A DNA stretch of 13,109 nucleotides from Minisyncoccota bacterium (GTDB lineage: Bacteria > Patescibacteriota > Minisyncoccia > Phycocordibacterales > UBA9973): NCBI GenBank assembly GCA_017992485.1, contig JAGOOL010000015.1, forward strand, positions 1 through 13,109, read 5' to 3'. Below are positions 6,297-12,003 of this stretch, in pieces (the stretch's first letter is position 1; each line of letters starts with the position of its first letter). The position numbers were made by a program, and so were the translations under genes. The notes under the pieces were generated by a model that saw only the letters and a program-made list of their open reading frames with translations, was not told the origin of the DNA and ran no database searches.

Positions 6297-7040
6297 TTAT
6301 CGAGCAATTTTTTCTCGCGCAAGTGAGTAGAGTACGGTAGGCACAGCAAGTTCTTTTTCAAGATCTTCGCAAAGGCCACGAATATATGTACCGGACGAAA
6401 CATCAAGAGAAAATGTCAGGAGTTTTATTTCAGTCGGTAATTCTTTTTGCGCATGATTCCAAGCAAAGATAATTTCCGGCTGGCGAAAATCACCAGTAAC
6501 GAGCGCACAGACAGTACCGACTCGGACCAGTAAATCTATACTCGAGATTGTTGTTTGCTCCACGAAGTCGCATTTGTAAATTGTGACTGGGTGATTTGGT
6601 CGATCGACGTCATTCCCCTCTTTAGCGTGCACAAATAGTGGTTTTCCATCAACAGGCTTTGATGAATAGATTGGGTATGTTTGCGTAGTAAGTTTTTTGA
6701 TTTTCTCTGAGATATTCTTAATCTTCTCTTCATCTAGTTCTGATACTGTTTGAACAAGCTTCGTTGGAAGCCCGAGCAAGTCACCGGTGTCAGTCGACAC
6801 ACCGAGCGCAAATACTGCGGTATAGGTTTTATCATGTTTCAGATAGTCATCCTTTTCATGAACCATGTCACCAAAAAGTAAGAGCATCTCCCCTTCGGCG
6901 GCCGGATCGAGACGACCGGCGTAGGTTGCGGTCAGGGGTTCATATTCGGGGTTTTCCGCCTTAAAACGGTTGAGGCACTCAAGGGGTGTTTCGCCCAGCT
7001 TTTTATAGGTATATCTGGCTAATTCGAGCGTTGATTCCAT
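6297..7040 (-). CDS. truB: tRNA pseudouridine-55 synthase TruB (short, diverged)
   Basis: 247 aa from the ATG at 7040; a TTG at 7085 would add 15 residues that do not belong to the TruB core. TruB converts U55 of tRNA to pseudouridine. Numbering from the ATG, a KKLGETPLECL stretch near 13-23 stands where TruB has KPxGxTS. The catalytic Asp is Asp45 in AGRLDPAAEGEMLLLFG. The DKTYTAVFALGVSTDTGD block at 70-87 is typical. YPIYSSKPVDGKPLFVHAKEG at 122-142 and SSGTYIRGLCEDLEKEL at 215-231 are the later conserved strands. No C-terminal PUA domain is present, as in short TruB forms. The N-terminal DKP loop is unusually diverged. It is divergent from infC, whose -35 box lies in the region upstream of this ATG. 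An AAAGGAGG sequence lies about 20 nt upstream of the ATG, too far to be an ordinary SD. Confidence 0.88.
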   Translation of the reverse strand: MESTLELARYTYKKLGETPLECLNRFKAENPEYEPLTATYAGRLDPAAEGEMLLLFGDMVHEKDDYLKHDKTYTAVFALGVSTDTGDLLGLPTKLVQTVSELDEEKIKNISEKIKKLTTQTYPIYSSKPVDGKPLFVHAKEGNDVDRPNHPVTIYKCDFVEQTTISSIDLLVRVGTVCALVTGDFRQPEIIFAWNHAQKELPTEIKLLTFSLDVSSGTYIRGLCEDLEKELAVPTVLYSLAREKIAR

Positions 7041-7076
7041 AGAAAGACTATACCGCAAAGCCTCCTTTTGGCCGAG

Positions 7077-7105
7077 TTGACTCAAAGCACTATATCGGGT
7101 AGAAT
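7077..7105 (+). promoter_or_regulatory. Promoter of the infC-rpmI-rplT operon
   Basis: TTGACT (7077-7082), 17 bp, TAGAAT (7100-7105), transcription start near 7112. This leaves a leader of about 56 nt before infC. A second -10-like TATACT at 7153-7158 lacks a -35 box but would give a leaderless infC mRNA. Confidence 0.55.
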
Positions 7106-7134
7106 GCCTTAGCAGTAGACACTCCTAGATGCAT

Positions 7135-7150
7135 CCCGATTAAAGGGAGG
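7135..7150 (+). promoter_or_regulatory. SD-like sequence in the infC leader, with possible pairing
   Basis: AAAGGGAGG (7142-7150) is the best SD match on the plus strand of the window, but 17 nt separate it from the infC TTG at 7168. CCC (7135-7137) can pair with its GGG, and CTCC (7122-7125) with GGAG. No start codon in any frame sits at normal distance and leads into infC. It may be a regulatory leader or a chance sequence. Confidence 0.3.
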
Positions 7151-7167
7151 GTTATACTCATAATCAT

Positions 7168-7686
7168 TTGAAAGAACGAACAAACAATGCAATACGGGCC
7201 AAAGAAGTGAGAGTGCTCGACAGTGAAGGCGGTAACCTTGGGGTTATGCCAACTGCGGATGCCCTCAAGATTGCAATGGACCGAGGTGAAGACCTCATCG
7301 AGATTGCCCCACAAGCCCTTCCACCGATCTGCAAGATCATGGATTTCGGTAAGTATCAGTATCTCGAGAGTAAGAAAGCTAAAAAGGCTAAGGCTGGTGC
7401 AAAACCAACCGAGACCAAAGCTATTCAGATCAAGATTGGTACAGGTGATCATGACCTTGAACTCAAGGCCAAGACCGCATCAGTCTGGTTGTCGGAAGGA
7501 CACAGAATCAAAGTTGAACTGTATCTCTCTGGCCGAGCTAAGTACATGGACGAGAAATTCCTTCGGGAGCGCCTCGAACGAGTCCTTAAACTCATAACAA
7601 CCAACTTCAAGATCTCGGATTCGTTTAAAAAGAGCCCGAAAGGCTATATCGTTACTATCGAAAGAGAGAAAAAGGCTGTAGCCTAA
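7168..7686 (+). CDS. infC: Translation initiation factor IF-3
   Basis: 172 aa. IF3 binds the 30S subunit, keeps it from joining 50S and checks the initiator tRNA-start codon pair. The N-domain shows NNAIRAKEVRVLDSEGGNLGV at 6-26 and LIEIAPQALPPICKIMDFGKYQY at 43-65, both classic IF3 blocks. A Lys-rich linker (68-80) leads to the C-domain with KAIQIKIGTGDHDLELK, then a GHRIKVELYLSGR strand. The start is TTG at 7168; the next in-frame codon upstream that matters is a stop at 7141, and no ATG or GTG exists between. Non-AUG starts are a known infC feature in bacteria and are tied to IF3's own start-codon control. First gene of infC-rpmI-rplT, 12 bp before rpmI. Confidence 0.95.
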   Translation: MKERTNNAIRAKEVRVLDSEGGNLGVMPTADALKIAMDRGEDLIEIAPQALPPICKIMDFGKYQYLESKKAKKAKAGAKPTETKAIQIKIGTGDHDLELKAKTASVWLSEGHRIKVELYLSGRAKYMDEKFLRERLERVLKLITTNFKISDSFKKSPKGYIVTIEREKKAVA

Positions 7687-7698
7687 TCAAACACATAT

Positions 7699-7887
7699 AT
7701 GATGAAAACCAACAAATCATTTAGCAAAAGACTCAAAGTTACCAAGAACGGTAAGCTTATTGGCCGAAAGCCGGGCTTCAACCACTTCAACGCTAAGCAG
7801 TCTCGCGTAACCCAGCTTGCCGGAAAGAAAGGCGTTAACTTTGTTATGAAAAACAAAGCTCGCAGCCGAATGCTCCCAAACAGTTAG
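7699..7887 (+). CDS. rpmI: 50S ribosomal protein bL35
   Basis: 62 aa, very basic, normal length. MKTNKSFSKRLKVTKNGKL and RKPGFNHFNAKQS match the L35 family well (the K-T-x-x-x-x-x-K-R-x-x-x-T-x-x-G-K pattern). Two consecutive ATG codons (7699 and 7702) could serve; the second gives the usual M-K-T start. It has no SD; the codon is preceded by ACACATAT. Middle gene of the infC operon, 45 bp before rplT. Confidence 0.96.
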   Translation: MMKTNKSFSKRLKVTKNGKLIGRKPGFNHFNAKQSRVTQLAGKKGVNFVMKNKARSRMLPNS

Positions 7888-7932
7888 TCCCCAACCATTT
7901 CATTAATTTTTATTTTTAACTAATACTTATAT

Positions 7933-8277
7933 ATGCCACGAGTAAAAGGAGGAGTACATGCCCTCAAACGACGAAGAAAAATATTAGGCCGAGCTAAGGG
8001 TTTTCGTTTCGGACGCAGCACAAAGGAAAGTGCAGCTCGTGACGCACTCTCCCACGCAGGCGCTTATGCCTTTGCTCACCGCAAGGACAAGAAGTCTGAT
8101 CGCCGCCGCCTCTGGCAGGTAAAGATCAACGCTAGTAGCCGCGCTGAAGGTATCTCATTTTCAAAGCTTATGGGATCACTCAAGAAGAAGAATATCGGCC
8201 TCAACCGCAAGATGCTCGCTGAAATCGCTGAATTCCGACCTGAGACATTTAAGAAAGTTCTCGCTCACGCCCAGTAA
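7933..8277 (+). CDS. rplT: 50S ribosomal protein bL20
   Basis: 114 aa, normal length. It starts MPRVKGGVHALKRRRKILGRAKGF as in the family, and RRRLWQVKINASSRAEGISFSKLMGSLKK matches the conserved C-terminal globular part (LW...INA..R..G.SYS.F...LK). bL20 is an early 23S rRNA assembly protein, and in many bacteria it represses its own operon. Last gene of the operon, followed by a terminator 30 bp downstream. It has no SD (upstream is CTTATAT). Confidence 0.97.
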   Translation: MPRVKGGVHALKRRRKILGRAKGFRFGRSTKESAARDALSHAGAYAFAHRKDKKSDRRRLWQVKINASSRAEGISFSKLMGSLKKKNIGLNRKMLAEIAEFRPETFKKVLAHAQ

Positions 8278-8307
8278 TCAATTACGAAGCTACTACTACA
8301 AAGTACT

Positions 8308-8335
8308 AAAAAATCCTCCATCTGGAGGATTTTTT
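8308..8335. terminator. Bidirectional intrinsic terminator between rplT and the SLOG gene
   Basis: AAAAAATCCTCC, loop ATCT, GGAGGATTTTTT: a perfect 12-bp symmetric stem with an A run on one side and a T run on the other. It can end both the plus-strand ribosomal operon and the minus-strand gene stopping at 8373. Confidence 0.92.
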
Positions 8336-8372
8336 GTTTAGTTATGTCGGGCGAAATCTGCTAGTTCCCTAC

Positions 8373-9041
8373 TTACTTTCCTGTTTGGACTACACCATCG
8401 AATGTATGAGCGCGAGCGACATCGAGGTCCGGTATTGCGGCAGCTTTGTACTCTGTAACCTTATTCTTGATGACGAGCTCAATAACTTTCGCAACGAGTT
8501 TTGCTGGGTCTGGATCAAAAACAATCTTGTCGTTGGCGCGGTGGCCTTTAGCCAAGATGTCTCTAATCTGTTCATCCATATCCCATTCACCTTCAAGGAC
8601 ACCAATTGGACGTCCTGTTTCGAAAGCGATTGTGAATTCGTGAATTGTACCAATACGCCCGCAACCGATAAATACAGCATCACAACTCTGTGTAAAAAGG
8701 AGGTCACGGCCCGGGTAACCAAAGCCCGTATAGATAATGAGATCCATATAGTCTACTGGTAGTCTGTACGCATTTACATGCTCTTGTTCGTTGGCGGCCG
8801 GAGAGAGACCGACTGAAACACCCTTGGCTTCTTTGGCACCCATCGCACTCCAGAGCGGAAAACCAGTTGTCGCACCAGTGAGAAGGATACCTCCTTGCAA
8901 TGCGATCTGACGACCAAGCTCTTTGGCTTTCTCTAATGCATCAATACCGCAGTGCCCAGTTTCAGCCGCACCAGAAACACCGAGCTTGAGCTTGAGGTGG
9001 TTATGTTTGCCGTTTGTATTATTATCGAGTAAATTTTCCAT
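8373..9041 (-). CDS. SLOG/LOG-family Rossmann protein (lysine-decarboxylase-like, nucleotide binding)
   Basis: 222 aa, cytoplasmic. It has a GVSGAAETG loop at 21-29 after the first strand, LLTGATTGFPLWSAMGAKEA at 53-72, a GYPGRDLLFTQSCDAVFIG segment at 108-126, and the family hallmark GCGRIGTIHEF at 126-136 (GGxGTxxE type; here the second Gly is Cys). SLOG proteins bind nucleotides or related ligands. LOG enzymes release cytokinin bases from nucleotides, and others sense ligands in defence or DNA uptake. The canonical PGGxGTxxE is changed, and the N-terminal 18 residues are a polar extension, so the substrate cannot be inferred. It is 43 bp downstream of the RNase gene and has its own TATAAT (9055-9050), suggesting a leaderless mRNA. 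Confidence 0.75.
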   Translation of the reverse strand: MENLLDNNTNGKHNHLKLKLGVSGAAETGHCGIDALEKAKELGRQIALQGGILLTGATTGFPLWSAMGAKEAKGVSVGLSPAANEQEHVNAYRLPVDYMDLIIYTGFGYPGRDLLFTQSCDAVFIGCGRIGTIHEFTIAFETGRPIGVLEGEWDMDEQIRDILAKGHRANDKIVFDPDPAKLVAKVIELVIKNKVTEYKAAAIPDLDVARAHTFDGVVQTGK

Positions 9042-9049
9042 GTCTTACT

Positions 9050-9055
9050 ATTATA
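9050..9055 (-). promoter_or_regulatory. -10 box of the SLOG gene, leaderless start
   Basis: Minus-strand TATAAT at 9055-9050 is 8 nt before the ATG at 9041, so transcription would begin at or within 2 nt of the start codon. The -35 region is weak (TTGTAA at 9076-9071, 15-bp spacing). Confidence 0.45.
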
Positions 9056-9084
9056 GTCTAGTTTTAACTTTTACAACTTCATTT

Positions 9085-10449
9085 TTACATTTCAATCTCA
9101 ATCTTCTCCCCTGCGTGTGGTGGATATGCATTGATACCGAGGCCATCACGGAGCCGCTGCGCCAAAAAGAGTGATGACTTTGGCTCACCCATACAGACAA
9201 ATAATTTCTTAAGTGCCTCTGCCGAATTCTGAACGAAATCAATCAAGTGATCACTATCTTTGTGTCCTGAGTAACCGCTAATTTTTTCAATATGCGCTTC
9301 GACGCGAACATCTTCGTGCAAGATGCGGACTGTTTTGTTGCCATCTTCAATATTGCGACCGAGTGTTCCCATCGACTGATAACCAGTGAGGAGGAGTGTA
9401 TTGTGCGGATGCGGTAAGTAATTGAGTTCGTGATGAATGACACGACCGCCATTCGACATACCAGAGCCGGCGATGACGATCTTTGGATTTTCGGTACGCA
9501 AAATACTCTTTGATTCAGCTGTTTCAATGGTGAGTGTGAGTCCAGGGAATGCGAAAATATTATCTCCCTTACTAATGAGTGCACGAGCAGCTTCGTTGAA
9601 GTATTTATTGTGCTTTTGGTATACACTCGTGAGCTTGATTGCGAGCGGAGAATCGAGGAAAATCGGCATCGGTGGAATACGGTGATTTTCAACGAGATCA
9701 TTTATTTCAAAAAGGAGTTCTTGGGTACGTTCGAGTGAGAAGGTTGGAATAACAAGAGTTCCCTTTCGCTTATAGTTATCCTCGAGAACTGCCTCGAGTT
9801 TCTTTTTGCGTTCGTTACGGCCTTCGTGGTTGCGGTCACCGTACACACTTTCCATAATCATATAATCAGCATCCGTAATCGCTTCTGTGTCAGGCAAAAG
9901 TGGTGATGGAGAATTACCGAGGTCGCCGGTAAAGACAAGTTTTTTGCCGTTCAGCATAAATTCGTACATACAGGAGCCAAGAATGTGCCCTGCGTCTTTG
10001 AGATTTATTTTCCAAGCGCCATAATCAAACGGCTCATGAAATTCTTTACCCTCCCAGAGTGCAATGATCTTGTGGAGATTTTCGGTATTGTACATTTTGT
10101 GAAGATCACCTGTTTTGTCATGACCGAGAATGTTGATTGTGTCTTCGAGCATGATGACAGCAAGGTCTTTGGTAGGCATTGATGAAATGATCTTGCCGCG
10201 GAAACCATCATAGTAGAGTTTGGGAATACGGCCGATGTGGTCGATGTGGGCGTGCGTTACAAAAAGAGTGTCGATATCTTTGGCATCATACGGGAATGGT
10301 TCCCAATTGAAATCGTCCGCGAGTTTTTCTGATTGGACCAAACCACAATCAACGAGGAATTTTTTACCTGCGCCTTGTATATAAAAATTGGCACCAGTCA
10401 CTGTACCAGCACCAGCTGCGAACGTAATTGAAATTTTTTCAGAGGCCAT
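9085..10449 (-). CDS. Beta-CASP metallo-beta-lactamase ribonuclease (CPSF/Ysh1-like)
   Basis: 454 aa, full-length for the family. Metallo-beta-lactamase motif II is THAHIDHIG at 65-73 (His66, His68, Asp70, His71). Motif III is His155 in DAGHILGS and motif IV is Asp176 in FTGDLGN. The beta-CASP insert shows ESVYGDRNH at 200-208, TLVIPTFSLERTQELL at 231-246, IFLDSPLA at 263-270 and IVIAGSGMSNGGRVIHHEL at 324-342. The RMMBL tail has VEAHIEKISGYSGHKDSDHL at 383-402, with metal-binding His396. Such enzymes cut or trim RNA in a zinc-dependent way. In bacteria they act in mRNA turnover and processing beside or instead of RNase J, and this one lacks the RNase J C-terminal domain. It is 9 bp downstream of the membrane protein gene, so possibly co-transcribed, with an additional -10 box overlapping that gene's stop. 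Confidence 0.92.
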   Translation of the reverse strand: MASEKISITFAAGAGTVTGANFYIQGAGKKFLVDCGLVQSEKLADDFNWEPFPYDAKDIDTLFVTHAHIDHIGRIPKLYYDGFRGKIISSMPTKDLAVIMLEDTINILGHDKTGDLHKMYNTENLHKIIALWEGKEFHEPFDYGAWKINLKDAGHILGSCMYEFMLNGKKLVFTGDLGNSPSPLLPDTEAITDADYMIMESVYGDRNHEGRNERKKKLEAVLEDNYKRKGTLVIPTFSLERTQELLFEINDLVENHRIPPMPIFLDSPLAIKLTSVYQKHNKYFNEAARALISKGDNIFAFPGLTLTIETAESKSILRTENPKIVIAGSGMSNGGRVIHHELNYLPHPHNTLLLTGYQSMGTLGRNIEDGNKTVRILHEDVRVEAHIEKISGYSGHKDSDHLIDFVQNSAEALKKLFVCMGEPKSSLFLAQRLRDGLGINAYPPHAGEKIEIEM

Positions 10450-10457
10450 ACCAAACT

Positions 10458-10463
10458 ATTATA
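10458..10463 (-). promoter_or_regulatory. -10 box before the beta-CASP RNase gene
   Basis: Minus-strand TATAAT at 10463-10458 overlaps the stop codon of the upstream membrane protein gene. Transcription start would be near 10451, 2 nt before the ATG (10449). No -35 box is clear. It may give leaderless expression independent of the upstream gene. Confidence 0.4.
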
Positions 10464-10857
10464 CACGACTCGTCTCCAAAACGGTTGCAGTGGAAAGCAC
10501 AAATAGTGCACCGGCAGTGCCGAGAAACATATCTGAAAGAGAATCAAGCACATGGAATTCATCACCACCAACAGTTGAAAGACTAAACTCTATTCCCTCC
10601 CAAAAAATAATCGCGAATAGTGCTATGAGGAGAATACGTCCATAACGAGGAGCTGTAGGCTGTCCGAACCACTGCAGCTTGAGTGCAAAAGCAAAGACGA
10701 GAGCGACTGTGCCAATCATAATACCGCCAGAGAAGTGCATGAGCATGTCATACCACCAGACGCCGCTGTACCAGCTAAAGTAGCCACCAGCTAAATTTAA
10801 GAAGAAAACACCCCAAGCGAGGATGAAGGCGACAATTGCGCGTTCTCGTTGTGTCAT
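10459..10857 (-). CDS. Small four-helix membrane protein (DUF2238/VanZ-like)
   Basis: 132 aa from the ATG at 10857. A longer frame reaches 11031, but its extra 58 residues are encoded over a terminator and a long RNA-like inverted repeat and have no membrane or domain character, so they are rejected. Hydrophobic segments lie near residues 7-24, 42-60, 72-88 and 108-126. Conserved-looking polar motifs sit at the helix ends: WWYDMLMHFSGG at 34-45, FWEGIEF at 85-91 and DSLSDMFLGTAGALF at 105-119. The combination of D..LHF.GG, WE..E and D...D...G is that of the DUF2238/VanZ-like membrane families, whose biochemical role is unknown. A pair of 13-bp direct repeats lies just upstream. The next gene (RNase) follows after 9 bp. 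Confidence 0.65.
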   Translation of the reverse strand: MTQRERAIVAFILAWGVFFLNLAGGYFSWYSGVWWYDMLMHFSGGIMIGTVALVFAFALKLQWFGQPTAPRYGRILLIALFAIIFWEGIEFSLSTVGGDEFHVLDSLSDMFLGTAGALFVLSTATVLETSRV

Positions 10858-10867
10858 ATAGGTCAAT

Positions 10868-10899
10868 AATTGCACGAAAAGGTATAAATTGCACGAAAA
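10868..10899. repeat. Tandem pair of 13-bp direct repeats upstream of the membrane protein gene
   Basis: AATTGCACGAAAA occurs exactly twice, at 10868-10880 and 10887-10899, separated by GGTATA (period 19 bp). The spacer read on the minus strand gives TATACC, a -10-like hexamer. The pair therefore lies where a regulator of the gene starting at 10857 could bind. On the plus strand the second copy supplies TTGCAC, 18 bp before a TACAAT. Confidence 0.7.
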
Positions 10900-10920
10900 T
10901 AGATAGTCTTCCCATACAAT

Positions 10921-11098
10921 ATAAAAGCCCGATCGAAATCGGGCATTTATTACGGTTATTTGATGGTAGTACCCTAGCTTTACACTAGGTGAGTGCGTCG
11001 TCTCCGGCATTTTTTGATCACATTTAAGCATTCAATCAGCTGGCGAACATCACGCTCTCATACAAAAGGTGTTCTAGGTACTACGTTCAAATAACCGT
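10921..11098 (-). ncRNA. Candidate structured RNA, long rod with central bubble (6S-RNA-like architecture)
   Basis: A long nested inverted repeat occupies 10951-11099. Outer stem: 10951-10963 pairs perfectly with 11087-11099 (13 bp). After a 2x2 internal loop, 10966-10973 pairs with 11077-11084 (8 bp). After a bulged C, 3 more pairs follow (10975-10977 with 11074-11076). A bubble of about 12 nt on each strand comes next, holding an optional ACAC/GTGT pairing. Then 10990-10998 pairs with 11052-11060 (8 of 9 bp), and weaker apical pairings follow (11004-11008 with 11039-11043; 11015-11018 with 11035-11038). On the minus strand a TTGTTT-17 bp-TAGAAT promoter (-10 at 11110-11105) predicts the start at about 11098, where the stem begins, and the terminator follows the other arm. 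Total length is about 178 nt. No protein-coding signal is seen. Orientation and identity are inferred; a small inverted-repeat element (MITE) is the main alternative. Confidence 0.5.
10926..10944 (-). terminator. Terminator hairpin at the 3' side of the candidate ncRNA
   Basis: On the minus strand GCCCGAT, loop TTCG, ATCGGGC is a perfect 7-bp stem followed by TTTTATATTG. It lies upstream of the membrane protein gene, not downstream of any minus-strand protein gene. It therefore must end another minus-strand transcript if it is functional. Confidence 0.6.
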
Positions 11099-11104
11099 AC
11101 TTAT

Positions 11105-11133
11105 ATTCTACTCCCCTATTAATGAAGAAACAA
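11105..11133 (-). promoter_or_regulatory. Putative promoter of the candidate ncRNA
   Basis: Minus-strand TTGTTT (11133-11128), 17 bp, TAGAAT (11110-11105). The expected start, 7 nt downstream at 11098, coincides with the first bases of the outer stem. Confidence 0.45.
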
Positions 11134-11185
11134 TATAGACAGCAATAAAAAATATTTTAGAGTGCAGAATTTGAGCCATATAAAT

Positions 11186-11214
11186 AAAAAATGCCGCAGT
11201 TGGCGGCATTTTTT
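11186..11214 (-). terminator. Terminator after ndk (symmetric, could act on both strands)
   Basis: AAAAAATGCCGC, loop AGTTG, GCGGCATTTTTT: a perfect 12-bp stem with A and T runs. It lies 45 bp beyond the ndk stop on the minus strand. The stretch 11111-11185 between it and the ncRNA promoter holds nothing else I can recognise. Confidence 0.88.
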
Positions 11215-11258
11215 ATTTGTGTGATTATGTTTTGTGTACTTTTTTCTAGAACGAACAA

Positions 11259-11861
11259 TTACTCTAGCATCCCGTCAAGATTTACATCGTAGAGCATCGC
11301 CTCTTGTACTAGACGGTAGTTCATCAATTCTTCTGGCTTGAACCAAACACTTATTTCATGGTCAGTTTCGCCAGAATTGTCTGTGCAGTGTATGAGGTTG
11401 CGAATTGCGCGCGTACCGTCAAAATCAGACATGTGGTAAGAATCGAGTGTATAGTCGCCTCGGATTGTACCTACGTCTGAAGTAGATGGCTCTGTGCCAC
11501 CAACAAGCTTCTTGATGATTGCAACCGACTGGTTACCTTCCCAAACCATCATAACGACAGGTGAAGATGTCATGTATTTGACGATAGCCTTGATAATATC
11601 GCGGCCATATTCAATCGCTTCCTTTTCAACAGGTAAACCAATTTTCTTCTTATTTTCAATGATGCCTTCGCCCTTTCTCAAGAACCAAGCGTCGTCTTTG
11701 TTGTAGTGAGCAAAACACTGAGCTTCAGTAGGGATACCAAATTTCAATGCTACCAGCTTAAGACCAGTGCGCTCAAAACGAGAAATTATCTCGCCGACAA
11801 GGCCGCGCTGGACAGAATCCGGTTTAAGTATTACAAATGTTCGTTCTTTCTTTGGATGCAT
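11259..11861 (-). CDS. ndk: Nucleoside diphosphate kinase with insertions and C-terminal extension
   Basis: 200 aa against about 140-150 for ordinary NDK. NDK passes the gamma-phosphate from ATP to other NDPs through a phospho-His. ERTFVILKPDSVQRGLVGEI at 6-25, the YMTSSPVVMMVWEG strand at 96-109, and GTIRGDY at 131-137 are canonical. The catalytic His158 lies in RNLIHCTDN (usual RNIIHGSDS). Two insertions stand out: about 25 residues between HYNK (52-55) and YMTS (96), and about 8 residues between GDY and the active-site His (SYHMSDFDG). An acidic 28-residue tail follows WF at 173-174. Insertions of this sort could change oligomerisation or substrate access (inference). The gene is monocistronic, with an extended -10 promoter upstream and a terminator downstream. 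Confidence 0.93.
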   Translation of the reverse strand: MHPKKERTFVILKPDSVQRGLVGEIISRFERTGLKLVALKFGIPTEAQCFAHYNKDDAWFLRKGEGIIENKKKIGLPVEKEAIEYGRDIIKAIVKYMTSSPVVMMVWEGNQSVAIIKKLVGGTEPSTSDVGTIRGDYTLDSYHMSDFDGTRAIRNLIHCTDNSGETDHEISVWFKPEELMNYRLVQEAMLYDVNLDGMLE

Positions 11862-11895
11862 AGTGTAAATATAAAATAGTTATAAAACCAGAGAG

Positions 11896-11904
11896 ACTAT
11901 AGCA
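11896..11904 (-). promoter_or_regulatory. Extended -10 promoter of ndk
   Basis: Minus-strand TGC-TATAGT (hexamer 11901-11896) predicts a start near 11889 and a leader of about 28 nt, AT-rich and without SD. A nearer TATATT (11873-11868) could instead give a leaderless mRNA. Confidence 0.4.
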
Positions 11905-11939
11905 GAAAAAGTAAAAAATGGAAACCCTTGAACGCAAAT

Positions 11940-11964
11940 AAAAAAAACCCGCCAAAGCGGATTT
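11940..11964 (-). terminator. Terminator after the beta-propeller gene
   Basis: Minus-strand AAATCCGC, loop TTTG, GCGGGTTT, then a T run (eight-base stem with one G-T pair), 40 bp past the stop at 12004. Confidence 0.85.
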
Positions 11965-12003
11965 GATAAAACTAAAATTGAATCACTGGGGGCTGCGAAA
12001 ATC

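Noticed and set aside
7041..7085. TTG start at 7085 for truB
   Set aside because: The 15 extra residues are outside the TruB core and an ATG is available at 7040.
7090..7452. 120-codon minus-strand frame opposite infC
   Set aside because: It overlaps the conserved IF3 coding sequence and has no recognisable domain.
8334..8762. 142-codon plus-strand frame opposite the SLOG gene
   Set aside because: It is a shadow: the minus frame has clear family motifs, while the plus frame begins inside the terminator and resembles nothing.
10858..11031. 58-codon N-terminal extension of the membrane protein frame
   Set aside because: It runs through a terminator hairpin and one arm of the long inverted repeat, shows no domain or membrane character, and the ATG at 10857 starts a normal membrane helix.
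10921..11098. SRP RNA, RNase P RNA or tmRNA as identity of the structured region
   Set aside because: No SRP tetraloop motif, no RNase P conserved blocks (and too short), and no CCA-ended tRNA-like domain or tag frame is seen.
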